DNA of 64,000 bases, from positions 2,810,001 through 2,874,000 of the forward strand of contig NZ_JAGJBY010000001.1 of the NCBI RefSeq assembly GCF_020010905.1, written 5' to 3'. Positions within the stretch are counted from its first letter, which is position 1. The number at the start of each line of letters is the position of its first letter. The notes below the pieces were generated by a model that was not told where the DNA came from, made no database searches, and saw only the letters and a list, made by a program, of their open reading frames with translations. Below are positions 9,529-17,792 of this stretch, one piece after another. The position numbers were made by a program, and so were the translations under genes. The stretch comes from Streptomyces acidiscabies. GTDB taxonomy: Bacteria > Actinomycetota > Actinomycetes > Streptomycetales > Streptomycetaceae.

Positions 9529-10287
9529 TTGTTGTACGGCGCGATGAAGGTCGCTATCGGGGGACCGCTGAAGGTCACCTTCAGGCCCTGGGTGGAGGGC
9601 CTGGAGAACATCCCCGCCGAGGGGCCGGCGATCCTGGCGAGCAACCACCTCTCGTTCTCGGACTCGTTCTTCCTGCCGGCGGTCCTCGACCGCAAGGTGA
9701 CGTTCATCGCGAAGGCGGAGTACTTCACCACCCCGGGCGTGAAGGGCCGGCTCACCGCCGCGTTCTTCAAGGGCGTCGGCCAGCTCCCGGTGGACCGCTC
9801 GGGCGCGCGCGGCGCCGGTGAGGCCGCGATCAAGAGCGGCGTCGAGGTGCTGGAGCGCGGCGAGCTGTTCGGGATCTACCCCGAGGGCACCCGCTCGCCC
9901 GACGGCCGCCTCTACCGCGGCAAGCCCGGCGGCCTCGCCCGCGTCGCCCTCGCGACCGGCGCGCCCGTCATCCCCGTCGCGATGATCGACACGGAGAAGA
10001 TCCAGCCCCCCGGCCAGGTCATGCCCAAGCTGATGCGCCCCGGCATCCGCATCGGCAAGCCCCTCGACTTCAGCCGCTACGAGGGTCTTGACCACGACCG
10101 CTTCATCCTGCGCGCCATGACCGACGAGGTCATGTACGAGATCATGAAGCTCTCCGGCCAGGAGTACGTCGACATCTACGCCACCGCCGCCAAGCGTCAG
10201 CTCACCGACGCGGCCAAGGCCGAGAAGGCCGCGCTCGCGCAGGCCAAGCTCGCACAGGCCAAGAAGGAGAAGACCGAAGAGGCTTAA
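9529..10287 (+). CDS. 1-acyl-sn-glycerol-3-phosphate acyltransferase (PlsC family)
   Basis: 252 aa. The acyltransferase motif NHLSFSD (HX4D) is followed by GQLPVDRSGAR, the glycerol-phosphate-binding YPEGTRSPDG and the motif VIPVAMIDTEK. It acylates lysophosphatidic acid to phosphatidic acid or a related substrate at the membrane face. The TTG at 9529 is chosen because AGGAGG (9516-9521) lies 7 nt before it; TTG 9532 and ATG 9544 are alternatives. The last ~30 residues are a Lys/Ala-rich tail (KAEKAALAQAKLAQAKKEK), likely a charged helix. Streptomyces carries several paralogues, so which step it serves is uncertain. Confidence 0.9.
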   Translation: MLYGAMKVAIGGPLKVTFRPWVEGLENIPAEGPAILASNHLSFSDSFFLPAVLDRKVTFIAKAEYFTTPGVKGRLTAAFFKGVGQLPVDRSGARGAGEAAIKSGVEVLERGELFGIYPEGTRSPDGRLYRGKPGGLARVALATGAPVIPVAMIDTEKIQPPGQVMPKLMRPGIRIGKPLDFSRYEGLDHDRFILRAMTDEVMYEIMKLSGQEYVDIYATAAKRQLTDAAKAEKAALAQAKLAQAKKEKTEEA

Positions 10288-10326
10288 GGTCTCGGTCTAG
10301 GGTCTCTGTCTAGGGGGGTGGGGGAC

Positions 10327-11526
10327 ATGCCCAAACGGGAACGCGTCATGCGCATGTCGGTCGAGCAGCCGCTGTGGCGCGCGCTCACCGGCTACCGCGT
10401 CCTGACCATGCTGTACGCGATCGGCCTGTTCATCAGCGCCTACGACGACTTCGACCGCCCCGAGGTCGCCTTCGTCTACTTCCCGCTGCTGTTCATATGG
10501 ACGCTCGCGACGATCCCCCGCGTCGCGAGCGCCGCCAACTGCACGAAGCGCTTCCTCGCCGCCGACCTCACCATCGCCGTCGTCGGCATCCTCCTCACCC
10601 CCCTCGCCGTCACCGACGAGCGCATCACCTCCGGCGGCCCCACGCTGCCGTCGATATGGACGGCAGGCTCCGTCCTCGCGTTCGCCATCAAGGGCGGCTG
10701 GCGCTGGGCCGCCTTCGCCTCCACGCCGGTCGCGGTCGCCAACCTCATCCAGCGCGGGGCGCCCGCCCGGGACACCGTCCACAACGTGATCCTCGTCTGG
10801 GTCGCCTCCATCGCCATCGGGTACGTCGTCGAGGTCGCCCGCGCCTCCGAGCGCACCCTCGCCCGCGCCCTGGAGATCGAGGCCACGACCCGCGAACGCG
10901 AACGCCTCGCCCGGGACATCCACGACAGCGTCCTCCAGGTCCTGGCCATGGTCCAGCGCAGAGGCGCGGTCATCGGCGGAGAGGCCGCCGAGCTGGGCCG
11001 CATGGCCGGCGAACAGGAGGTCGCGCTGCGCACGCTGGTCTCCGGCGGGCTCGTCCCCGTCTCCCGGGTGTCGGAGGACTTCGCCGAGGGAGCCGTCGTA
11101 CGCCTCGTCGACGAACCCGATCCGGACGGCCCCGTCGATCTACGGCCGTTGCTCGCGCCGTACGCCGCCGCCCGCGTCAGCCTCGCCGAACCCGGCGCCC
11201 CCGTCGAACTCTCCCCGGCCGCCGCGCGCGAACTCGCCTCCGCCGTCGGCGCCGCCCTGGACAACGTGCGCCGGCACGCCGGTGACGACGCGCACGCCTG
11301 GATCCTCGTCGAGGACGAGCCGGACGAGGTGATCGTCACCGTCCGCGACGACGGGCCCGGCATCCCCGAAGGACGCCTCGCGCAGGCCGAGGGGGAGGGG
11401 CGGCTCGGGGTCGCCCAGTCCATCCGCGGCCGGCTGCGCGACCTCGGCGGACGCGCCGAACTGATCTCCACGCCCGGCCAGGGCACCGAGGTGGAACTGA
11501 CGGTCCCGAAGAAGGGCAGGACATGA
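10327..11526 (+). CDS. macS: Membrane sensor histidine kinase, MacS-like
   Basis: 399 aa. The first ~165 residues hold about five membrane segments with a short extracytoplasmic loop. The HisKA_3 dimerisation motif RERLARDIHDSVLQV carries the phosphoacceptor His199. The ATPase domain has the N box ALDNVRRHAG, the G1 box VRDDGPGIPEG and a later G box. This is the NarX/DesK-type class, coupled to the response regulator that follows with a 4-bp overlap (ATGA). By position, next to phosphofructokinase and near glkA, it corresponds to MacS (SCO2121) of S. coelicolor, a regulator of morphology and actinorhodin; that identity rests on gene order from memory. ATG 10327 is preceded by a G-rich stretch. 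Confidence 0.85.
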   Translation: MPKRERVMRMSVEQPLWRALTGYRVLTMLYAIGLFISAYDDFDRPEVAFVYFPLLFIWTLATIPRVASAANCTKRFLAADLTIAVVGILLTPLAVTDERITSGGPTLPSIWTAGSVLAFAIKGGWRWAAFASTPVAVANLIQRGAPARDTVHNVILVWVASIAIGYVVEVARASERTLARALEIEATTRERERLARDIHDSVLQVLAMVQRRGAVIGGEAAELGRMAGEQEVALRTLVSGGLVPVSRVSEDFAEGAVVRLVDEPDPDGPVDLRPLLAPYAAARVSLAEPGAPVELSPAAARELASAVGAALDNVRRHAGDDAHAWILVEDEPDEVIVTVRDDGPGIPEGRLAQAEGEGRLGVAQSIRGRLRDLGGRAELISTPGQGTEVELTVPKKGRT

Positions 11527-12191
11527 GCGGCATCAAGGTGATGGTGGTCGACGACCACCCCATGTGGCGCGACGCGGTCGCCCGCGACCTCGCCGAGAAC
11601 GGCTTCGACGTCGTCGCCACCGCCGGGGACGGCGACCAGGCCGTACGCCGCGCCAAGGCCGCCGTCCCCGACGTCCTCGTCCTCGACCTCAACCTCCCCG
11701 CCAAACCCGGCGTCCAGGTCTGCAAGGAGGTCGTCGCCGACAACCCCGCGCTGCGCGTCCTCGTCCTGTCCGCGAGTGGCGAGCACGCGGACGTCCTGGA
11801 GGCCGTGAAGTCCGGCGCGACCGGGTACCTGCTGAAATCGGCGTCCACGGAGGAGCTGCTGGACGCCGTGCGCCGTACGGCCGTCGGGGACCCCGTCTTC
11901 ACGCCGGGGCTCGCCGGGCTCGTCCTCGGCGAGTACCGCCGGCTCGCCTCCGACCCCGCGCCCTCCTCCGGCGGCGGCGACCAGTCCGACGCGCCCCGGC
12001 TCACCGACCGCGAGACCGAGGTGCTGCGCCTCGTCGCCAAGGGCCTCAGCTACAAGCAGATCGCCGAACGCCTCGTCATATCCCACCGCACGGTCCAGAA
12101 CCACGTACAGAACACCCTCGGCAAGCTCCAGCTCCACAACCGCGTCGAGCTTGTCCGGTACGCGATCGAGCGGGGTCTCGACGACGAGTGA
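11523..12191 (+). CDS. macR: NarL/LuxR-family response regulator, MacR-like
   Basis: 222 aa. Receiver domain at residues 1-120 with the acidic pocket Asp10-Asp11, the phosphoacceptor Asp55 in DVLVLDLNLP, Ser/Thr near residue 83 and Lys near 105. The LuxR-type helix-turn-helix LTDRETEVLRLVAKGLSYKQ starts near residue 158 and the recognition helix includes SHRTVQNHVQNTLGKL. It is translationally coupled to the kinase. It should bind DNA when phosphorylated by its partner. Named by position after MacR (SCO2120); targets cannot be read here. Confidence 0.87.
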   Translation: MSGIKVMVVDDHPMWRDAVARDLAENGFDVVATAGDGDQAVRRAKAAVPDVLVLDLNLPAKPGVQVCKEVVADNPALRVLVLSASGEHADVLEAVKSGATGYLLKSASTEELLDAVRRTAVGDPVFTPGLAGLVLGEYRRLASDPAPSSGGGDQSDAPRLTDRETEVLRLVAKGLSYKQIAERLVISHRTVQNHVQNTLGKLQLHNRVELVRYAIERGLDDE

Positions 12192-12245
12192 ACCGCGCGC
12201 GAGACTGACACTTCGTCAGGTCGGTCGGGCGAAGGGACTTGTTCC

Positions 12246-13274
12246 ATGCGCGTCGGAGTACTGACCGGGGGCGGCGACTGCCCCGGCCTCAATGCCGTCA
12301 TCCGGGCGATCGTCCGCAAGGGCGTCCAGGAGTACGGCCACGAATTCACCGGCTTCCGCGACGGCTGGCGCGGGCCCATGGACGGCCGTGCCGTCCCCCT
12401 CGACATCCCCGCCGTACGCGGCATCCTCCCGCGCGGCGGCACGATCCTCGGCTCCTCCCGCACGAACCCCTACCAGGAGGAGGACGGGGTCGGGCGGATC
12501 AGGGCGACGCTGGCCGACCAGGAGGTCGACGCGCTCATCGTCATCGGCGGCGAGGACACGCTCGGCGTCGCCGCGAAGCTCTCCGCGGAGGAGGGGATCC
12601 CCTGCGTCGGCGTCCCCAAGACCATCGACAACGACCTCTCGGCGACGGACTACACGTTCGGCTTCGACACGGCGGTTGGCATCGCCACGGAGGCCATCGA
12701 CCGCCTTCACACCACCGCGGAGTCCCACATGCGGGTGTTGGTCGTCGAGGTCATGGGCCGCCACGCGGGCTGGATCGCGTTGCACTCGGGGTTGGCCGGG
12801 GGCGCGAACGCGATCCTCATCCCCGAGCAACGCTTCGACGTCGACCAGGTCTGCGGCTGGGTGACGTCCCGCTTCCGCGCCTCGTACGCCCCGATCGTGG
12901 TCGTAGCGGAGGGCGCGATGCCGAAGGACGGCGACTTGGTCCTGAAGGACGAGTCCCTGGACTCTTTCGGCCACGTGCGCCTATCCGGGGTAGGCGAATG
13001 GCTAGCCAAACAAATCGAAAAACGAACAGGCAACGAGGCCCGCACAACGGTCCTGGGCCACGTCCAACGAGGCGGCACCCCCAGCGCCTTCGACCGCTGG
13101 CTGGCAACCCGCTTCGGCCTCCACGCGATAGACGCGGTCCACGAGGGCGACCACGGGGTGATGGTCGCCCTCCGAGGAACGAACATAGTCAGGGTCCCAC
13201 TGGCGGCGGCAACGGAGAGGCTGAAGACGGTGGACCCGAGCCTGTACAAGGAGGTAGGGGTCTTTTTCGGATGA
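12246..13274 (+). CDS. pfkA: 6-phosphofructokinase, group III, with pyrophosphate-type active-site residues
   Basis: 342 aa, full length. It phosphorylates fructose 6-phosphate to the 1,6-bisphosphate. The nucleotide loop LTGGGDCPGLN, the catalytic PKTIDND motif (Asp128 and Asp130) and MGRHAGWIA are present. The residue at position 104 is Asp within GGEDT and residue 125 is Lys within PKTIDND. In this family Gly at 104 goes with ATP use, while Asp104 with Lys is the hallmark of pyrophosphate-dependent enzymes such as that of Amycolatopsis methanolica. Phosphoryl donor is therefore uncertain. It corresponds by position to the SCO2119 isozyme, not the main ATP enzyme. It lies 54 bp after macR, same strand. 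Confidence 0.93.
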   Translation: MRVGVLTGGGDCPGLNAVIRAIVRKGVQEYGHEFTGFRDGWRGPMDGRAVPLDIPAVRGILPRGGTILGSSRTNPYQEEDGVGRIRATLADQEVDALIVIGGEDTLGVAAKLSAEEGIPCVGVPKTIDNDLSATDYTFGFDTAVGIATEAIDRLHTTAESHMRVLVVEVMGRHAGWIALHSGLAGGANAILIPEQRFDVDQVCGWVTSRFRASYAPIVVVAEGAMPKDGDLVLKDESLDSFGHVRLSGVGEWLAKQIEKRTGNEARTTVLGHVQRGGTPSAFDRWLATRFGLHAIDAVHEGDHGVMVALRGTNIVRVPLAAATERLKTVDPSLYKEVGVFFG

Positions 13275-13315
13275 CGGCGGGGGGCGTCGGCTTCTCAACG
13301 GCGGCGAGGCGTCTG

Positions 13316-13402
13316 TCTTTTAGGGACGCGGGGCGCGAGCTTTCCCCACGAACCTCAGCCGGGTCTTTTAGGGGCGCGGGGAACTGCGCGACCAGCCACA
13401 AC
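13316..13402. repeat. Intergenic Streptomyces motif, two partial copies
   Basis: TCTTTTAGGGACGCGGGG (13316-13333) and TCTTTTAGGGGCGCGGGG (13364-13381) are near-identical direct copies 48 bp apart. The second continues into GCGCGACCAGCCACA (13386-13400), identical to part of the hairpin after glkA. The motif lies between convergent pfkA and trpEG and resembles a dispersed intergenic element common in Streptomyces genomes. It may act in termination, but no strong long stem forms here. Confidence 0.6.
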
Positions 13403-13432
13403 TCACCCGCACCCGACCGACAACCCAACCCC

Positions 13433-15253
13433 TTACCCCACCACCCTCACCGCCCCCATCAACTCCCGCACAATCTCCGCCCCATTGATCGTCAACACCG
13501 ACTCCGGATGAAACTGCACCCCCGCGAACCCCGGCCCCCGCACCGCATGCACCTCCCCGTTCTCCGCCTTACTCACCTCCACCTCCGTCTCCCCACACCG
13601 CGCCACGAAACTGTTGTAGAACCCCACGACCTCCCGCCTCCCGAACAACTCGATCTCCACCTGAGCCCCCTGAAACGGCACTTCCTTCCGCACGATCTCC
13701 ATCCCCAGCTCGGCGGCGATCAGCTCATGCCCGAGACACACCCCGAGCACCCCGTACCGATGCCCCCGCAGCAACTCCGAGGTCAGCCCCCGCAGGAACC
13801 GCATCTTGGGATCACCAAGGTCGGACGGATCACCGGGCCCGGGGCCAAGGACAACGGGCCCCGGGTGCGCGAGCACGACCTCGCGTACCCCGGGTTCGTC
13901 ATAACGACAAACGCTCACCTCGAACCCGCCCATGCGAAGCACATGCGCGAGCATCGCCGTGAACGTGTCCTCCCCGTCCACAACAAGCGCATGCCCCGCA
14001 GCCATCGCCGAAGGCACCTGCATCCGCAGCCAGAACGGCGCCAGAGAGGACCGGCGAGAATCCAACGCGGCCCGCACCCGCGCATCGTCGGCCAAACGCG
14101 GCAGCCCCCGCTCAGAACGCGGCCGGGACGGACGTACCCTCAAAGCCGCCAACACCCCCGCAGTCTTCGCATGAGTCTCCGCCACCTCACCAGCCGGATC
14201 GGACCCGCGCACAAGAGTCGCCCCGACAGACACCCGCAACCGCCCCTCGGCGGAGATATCGGCCGTACGGATCAGAATCGGCGAGTCGAGAGTCTGCGCA
14301 CCCCCGGCATCACGGCCCAACAGAGCCAGCGCACCCGCGTAATACCCCCGCCCCCCGACCTCGTGCCGCTCGATGACCCGGCACGCGTTCTGCACGGGCG
14401 ACCCGGTGACGGTCGCGGCGAACATGGTCTCGCGGAGAACATCCCGCACGTCGAGGGAGGACTTCCCCCGCAACTCGTACTCCGTGTGCGCGAGATGAGC
14501 CATCTCCTTCAGCCGGGGCCCGATCACCACCCCGCCCATGTCCCCGACCGTGCACATCATCTTCAGCTCCTCGTCGACGACCATCGACAGCTCCTCGATC
14601 TCCTTGCCATCGGCGAGGAAGTCGAGAAGGTGCTCCGGCGTAGGCCCCTCGGCGGGATAGCGGTACGTCCCGCTGATCGGGTTCATGACGACGGTCCCGC
14701 CGGACATCCGCACGTGCACCTCGGGCGACGCGCCGACAAGGGTCCGCTCCCCGGTGTGGACGACGAAGGTCCAGTACGCGCCACGCTCACCGACGAGGAG
14801 CCGCCGGAAGAGAGCGAGAGCGTCGTTGCGCGAAAATCCGTCGATACGACCTTCGTACGTCCGCCGGATCACGAAGTTGGCCCCCTCCCCGCTCCCGATC
14901 TCGTCCCGCAGCACACGCCCGACGATCTCGCCGTACTCGTCGTCGTCGACGTCGAAGCGGCCGTCGTCCACGCGGACGTCGTGGGAGGGGAGTTGGGCGA
15001 GCGCCTCGTCCAGCGTGAGGACGTGGGTCTCCTCGGGACGCAGGACGGTCAGCGGAGTGCCGTCGTCGCGGACGTCGAAGCCGCGCTCGCGGATCTGGCG
15101 GAACGGGATGAGCGCGAGGCCGTGGTCGGGGAGGTCGGCGAGGCGGTCGTACACCTCGGTCGGCCCGAGCAGCAGCTCGACGGTGTCGCCGTCGTGGCCG
15201 GGCGTACGGCGGCGCAGGAGCGCGAAGGGGCGGGGGTCGTGCAGGAGGTCCAT
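13433..15253 (-). CDS. trpEG: Anthranilate synthase, fused TrpE-TrpG
   Basis: 606 aa single polypeptide. Residues ~1-430 are the chorismate-binding TrpE domain (NPISGTYRYP, ETMFAATVTGSPVQNA, GGRGYYAGAL). A linker then leads to a class I glutamine amidotransferase domain with the oxyanion motif GPGPGDP, the nucleophile Cys506 in GVCLGHE and the His-Glu pair in QFHPES. It converts chorismate and glutamine to anthranilate. Fused enzymes of this kind are known in Streptomyces venezuelae, where a trp attenuator controls the gene. The upstream leader peptide with three Trp codons decides against the alternative, aminodeoxychorismate synthase. ATG 15253; upstream in-frame readings run through the leader and are rejected. 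Confidence 0.93.
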   Translation of the reverse strand: MDLLHDPRPFALLRRRTPGHDGDTVELLLGPTEVYDRLADLPDHGLALIPFRQIRERGFDVRDDGTPLTVLRPEETHVLTLDEALAQLPSHDVRVDDGRFDVDDDEYGEIVGRVLRDEIGSGEGANFVIRRTYEGRIDGFSRNDALALFRRLLVGERGAYWTFVVHTGERTLVGASPEVHVRMSGGTVVMNPISGTYRYPAEGPTPEHLLDFLADGKEIEELSMVVDEELKMMCTVGDMGGVVIGPRLKEMAHLAHTEYELRGKSSLDVRDVLRETMFAATVTGSPVQNACRVIERHEVGGRGYYAGALALLGRDAGGAQTLDSPILIRTADISAEGRLRVSVGATLVRGSDPAGEVAETHAKTAGVLAALRVRPSRPRSERGLPRLADDARVRAALDSRRSSLAPFWLRMQVPSAMAAGHALVVDGEDTFTAMLAHVLRMGGFEVSVCRYDEPGVREVVLAHPGPVVLGPGPGDPSDLGDPKMRFLRGLTSELLRGHRYGVLGVCLGHELIAAELGMEIVRKEVPFQGAQVEIELFGRREVVGFYNSFVARCGETEVEVSKAENGEVHAVRGPGFAGVQFHPESVLTINGAEIVRELMGAVRVVG

Positions 15254-15303
15254 GGTGTGAGGTCTCTCTGTGGTGGTGAGAGACGGACCCCTGGGAAACA
15301 CGA

Positions 15304-15326
15304 AGGCCGCCTCTCGGAGGCGGCCT
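15304..15326 (-). terminator. trp attenuator hairpin
   Basis: On the minus strand AGGCCGCCTC and GAGGCGGCCT pair around a 3-nt loop, 10 bp, followed by TCGTGTTTCC. It stands 19 nt after the leader-peptide stop codon and 50 nt before trpEG, as expected for ribosome-mediated attenuation. Confidence 0.75.
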
Positions 15327-15344
15327 GTGGGTTGTACGCGCAGA

Positions 15345-15401
15345 TCAGCGGGCCGCCGGGGGAGCGGTCCACCACCAGGTCTGGGTCGAGTGCGCGAACA
15401 T
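15345..15401 (-). CDS. trpL: Trp leader peptide with three tandem tryptophan codons
   Basis: An 18-residue ORF, MFAHSTQTWWWTAPPAAR, starts at ATG 15401 after AAGGT and ends with TGA at 15345-15347. Three consecutive TGG codons would stall a ribosome when charged tRNA-Trp is scarce, allowing an antiterminator to form instead of the hairpin at 15304-15326, so trpEG is read. Too short for standard gene calling, but its composition, position and following hairpin are those of a trp attenuation leader, and such a leader is described for S. venezuelae trpEG. Confidence 0.88.
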   Translation of the reverse strand: MFAHSTQTWWWTAPPAAR

Positions 15402-15483
15402 GCGGCGTACCTTACAGCACACCTGTGTCTCACCTTTCGAGCCGTGCGAAAACCCGTCGACACGACCCCGTAATGTGGAGCCC

Positions 15484-16839
15484 GTGACCGTGAACGCTGA
15501 TTCCCAAGCCGTCGCCGCGCTGGCGACCTGGCGCGACCTGCCCGCGGCGCAGCAGCCCGAGTACCCCGACACCGAGGCTCTGCGCAAGGTTGTCGCGGAG
15601 CTGGAGTCGTATCCGCCGCTCGTCTTCGCGGGGGAGTGCGACCAGCTGCGCAGCCGGATGGCGGCCGTCGCCAAGGGGGAGGCGTTCCTTCTCCAGGGCG
15701 GCGACTGCGCCGAGGCGTTCGACGCCGTGGGTGCCGAGCAGATCCGCGCCAAGCTGAAGACGCTCCTCCAGATGGGCGCCGTCCTGACGTACGCCGCCTC
15801 GGTGCCGGTCGTGAAGGTCGGCCGTATCGCCGGCCAGTACTCCAAGCCGCGCTCCAAGCCGACCGAGACCCGCGACGGCGTGACCCTGCCGACGTACCGC
15901 GGCGACTCCGTCAACGGCTTCGACTTCACCGAAGAGGCCCGGATCCCGGACCCCGAGCGGCTGAAGCGGATGTACCACGCCTCCGCGTCGACGCTGAACC
16001 TGGTGCGCGCCTTCACCACCGGCGGGTACGCCGACCTGCGCCAGGTGCACGCCTGGAACCAGGACTTCGTGAAGTCCTCGCCGTCCGGCCAGCGTTACGA
16101 GCAGCTCGCGCGCGAGATCGACAACGCCCTGAACTTCATGCGGGCCTGCGGGACCGACCCGGAGGAGTTCAAGACCGTCGAGTTCTACTCCTCGCACGAG
16201 GCGCTGCTGATGGACTACGAGTCGGCGCTCACCCGCGTCGACTCCCGCACCGGCAAGCTGTACGACGTCTCCGCGCACATGGTGTGGATCGGCGAGCGCA
16301 CCCGCCAGCTCGACCACGCGCACATCGAGTTCGCGTCGCGCATCCGCAACCCCATCGGCGTCAAGCTCGGCCCGACGACCACCGCCGAGGAGGCGCTCCA
16401 GTACGTCGAGCGGCTCGACCCCGACCGGGAGCCCGGGCGGCTGACGTTCGTCGTCCGCATGGGCGCCGACAAGGTCCGCGACAAGCTCCCCGAGCTGGTC
16501 GAGAAGGTCACCGCGTCCGGCGCGGTGGTGGCCTGGGTGACCGACCCGATGCACGGCAACACCTTCGAGGCGGCCTCGGGCCACAAGACCCGCCGCTTCG
16601 ACGACGTGCTCGACGAGGTCAAGGGCTTCTTCGAGGTCCACAAGGGCCTCGGCACGCACCCCGGCGGCATCCACGTCGAGCTGACCGGTGACGACGTCAC
16701 CGAGTGCGTCGGCGGCGGCGACGAGATCTTCGTCGACGATCTGCACCAGCGGTACGAGACGGCCTGCGACCCGCGGCTCAACCGCAGCCAGTCGCTTGAC
16801 CTGGCGTTCCTCGTCGCGGAGATGTACCGCGACCAGTAG
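15484..16839 (+). CDS. aroF: Class II 3-deoxy-7-phosphoheptulonate (DAHP) synthase
   Basis: 451 aa, the plant/mycobacterial AroAII type. Hallmarks include RDLPAAQQPEYPD at the N-terminus, GRIAGQYSKPRS, the LQGGDCAEAF metal/PEP segment with its Cys, HMVWIGERTRQLD, DPMHGNT and GGIHVELTGDDVTEC. It condenses phosphoenolpyruvate and erythrose 4-phosphate, the first step of the shikimate pathway, in the cytosol. Starting at GTG 15484 gives the conserved N-terminus; GTG 15490 is an alternative with a better-spaced GGAG. The -10-like TAATGT at 15471-15476 would make a start at 15484 nearly leaderless. It is divergent from trpEG across ~80 bp, so supply of chorismate and its branch to tryptophan are controlled from one region. 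Symbol (aroF/aroG/aroH) varies between genomes. Confidence 0.94.
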   Translation: MTVNADSQAVAALATWRDLPAAQQPEYPDTEALRKVVAELESYPPLVFAGECDQLRSRMAAVAKGEAFLLQGGDCAEAFDAVGAEQIRAKLKTLLQMGAVLTYAASVPVVKVGRIAGQYSKPRSKPTETRDGVTLPTYRGDSVNGFDFTEEARIPDPERLKRMYHASASTLNLVRAFTTGGYADLRQVHAWNQDFVKSSPSGQRYEQLAREIDNALNFMRACGTDPEEFKTVEFYSSHEALLMDYESALTRVDSRTGKLYDVSAHMVWIGERTRQLDHAHIEFASRIRNPIGVKLGPTTTAEEALQYVERLDPDREPGRLTFVVRMGADKVRDKLPELVEKVTASGAVVAWVTDPMHGNTFEAASGHKTRRFDDVLDEVKGFFEVHKGLGTHPGGIHVELTGDDVTECVGGGDEIFVDDLHQRYETACDPRLNRSQSLDLAFLVAEMYRDQ

Positions 16840-16858
16840 AGGTACCGGCTCATGCCTT

Positions 16859-16888
16859 GGGGCGCGGATCACATGCGATCCGCGCCCC
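16859..16888 (+). terminator. Terminator of DAHP synthase gene
   Basis: A perfect 12-bp stem, GGGGCGCGGATC with GATCCGCGCCCC, around a 6-nt loop, 20 bp after the stop codon. Confidence 0.88.
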
Positions 16889-16918
16889 TTCGCACTTTTG
16901 CGGCACCTGTCCGCCGGG

Positions 16919-16937
16919 TAAGGTTAGGTTCACCTAA
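16919..16937 (+). promoter_or_regulatory. Iron box (DmdR1/IdeR-type operator) before bfd
   Basis: The 19-bp TAAGGTTAGGTTCACCTAA matches 17 of 19 positions of the actinobacterial iron box TTAGGTTAGGCTCACCTAA. It lies 27 bp before the bfd start. Iron-loaded DmdR1/IdeR repressor should block bfd when iron is plentiful and release it on starvation. Confidence 0.82.
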
Positions 16938-16963
16938 TCGTTCTTGGTGGGAGGTGAGTCCGC

Positions 16964-17197
16964 GTGTACGTGTGCAGCTGCTTCGGTGTCACCGAGGCAC
17001 AGGTCCTGCGGCACGCGGGCGACGGCGCTTGCACGCCCCGCCAGATAGCCTCCGCCTGCAAGGCCGGGACGGACTGCGGCTCGTGCGTCCGCCGTATCCA
17101 GGCGATCCTGGGCCGGGGGGCCTGTAAGACGGCGGTGACCCGGCTGGAGTCGGTGGACTCCTCGGACTCGCTGGAGTCGTTGGAAGAAGCCGCCTAG
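16964..17197 (+). CDS. bfd: Bacterioferritin-associated ferredoxin (2Fe-2S)
   Basis: 77 aa. The four cluster ligands are Cys4, Cys6, Cys38 and Cys41, in the Bfd pattern C-X-C ... C-X2-C (MYVCSCFGVTE and GTDCGSCV). Bfd reduces the ferric core of bacterioferritin so that iron can be released. The tail after residue 56 is Ser/Glu-rich and probably disordered. GTG 16964 follows GGGAGGTGAG. The iron box upstream and the convergent bacterioferritin gene next door agree with this job: bfd is induced when stored iron is needed. Confidence 0.92.
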   Translation: MYVCSCFGVTEAQVLRHAGDGACTPRQIASACKAGTDCGSCVRRIQAILGRGACKTAVTRLESVDSSDSLESLEEAA

Positions 17198-17207
17198 CTT
17201 CTCCGGC

Positions 17208-17687
17208 TCAGCTCTCCGGCTGTTCGATCAGCTGGGCGATGTACAGCGCCTCGCCGAGCTTCTCGACCAGTTCGAGCTGGGTGTCGAGGTAGTCGATGTG
17301 GTGCTCCTCGTCCTCCAGGATCGACTCGAAGATGTTCGCCGAGGTGATGTCGCCCTTCTCGCGCATCACCTTGATGCCGCGCTTCAGGCGGTCGATCGCC
17401 TCGACCTCGACCATGCGGTCGGCCTCGAACATCTCCTTGACGGTCTGGCCGATCCGGACGTGGAAGAGGCGCTGGTAGTTAGGCAGGCCGTCCAGGAAGA
17501 GGATCCGGTCGGTCAGCACCTCGGCGTGCTTCATCTCGTCGAACGACTCGTGCCGGGTGTACTTCGCGAGCTTCGTCCAGCCGAAGTTCTCCTGCATCTT
17601 CGCGTGCAGGAAGTACTGGTTGATCGCCGTCAGCTCACCCGTGAGCTGCTCGTTGAGGAATTCGATGACTTCCGGGTCGCCCTGCAT
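17208..17687 (-). CDS. bfr: Bacterioferritin
   Basis: 159 aa, standard length. With ATG 17687 the residues fall exactly on the Escherichia coli numbering: ferroxidase ligands Glu18, Glu51, His54, Glu94, Glu127 and His130, Tyr25, and haem ligand Met52. It forms a 24-subunit haem-containing shell that oxidises and stores iron. GGAAGGAG lies 9 nt before ATG 17687, while the upstream TTG at 17693 is too close to it. It is convergent with bfd, the stops being only 10 bp apart. Confidence 0.96.
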   Translation of the reverse strand: MQGDPEVIEFLNEQLTGELTAINQYFLHAKMQENFGWTKLAKYTRHESFDEMKHAEVLTDRILFLDGLPNYQRLFHVRIGQTVKEMFEADRMVEVEAIDRLKRGIKVMREKGDITSANIFESILEDEEHHIDYLDTQLELVEKLGEALYIAQLIEQPES

Positions 17688-17792
17688 CGCCAAGGCTCCT
17701 TCCGTACGGGATCTGTGGGGGGATCGGGGGGATCTATGGGGAGGACGCGGCCGATGATGGCACTGGTGCGGAAGATCGTCCAGTAAGTGCGG

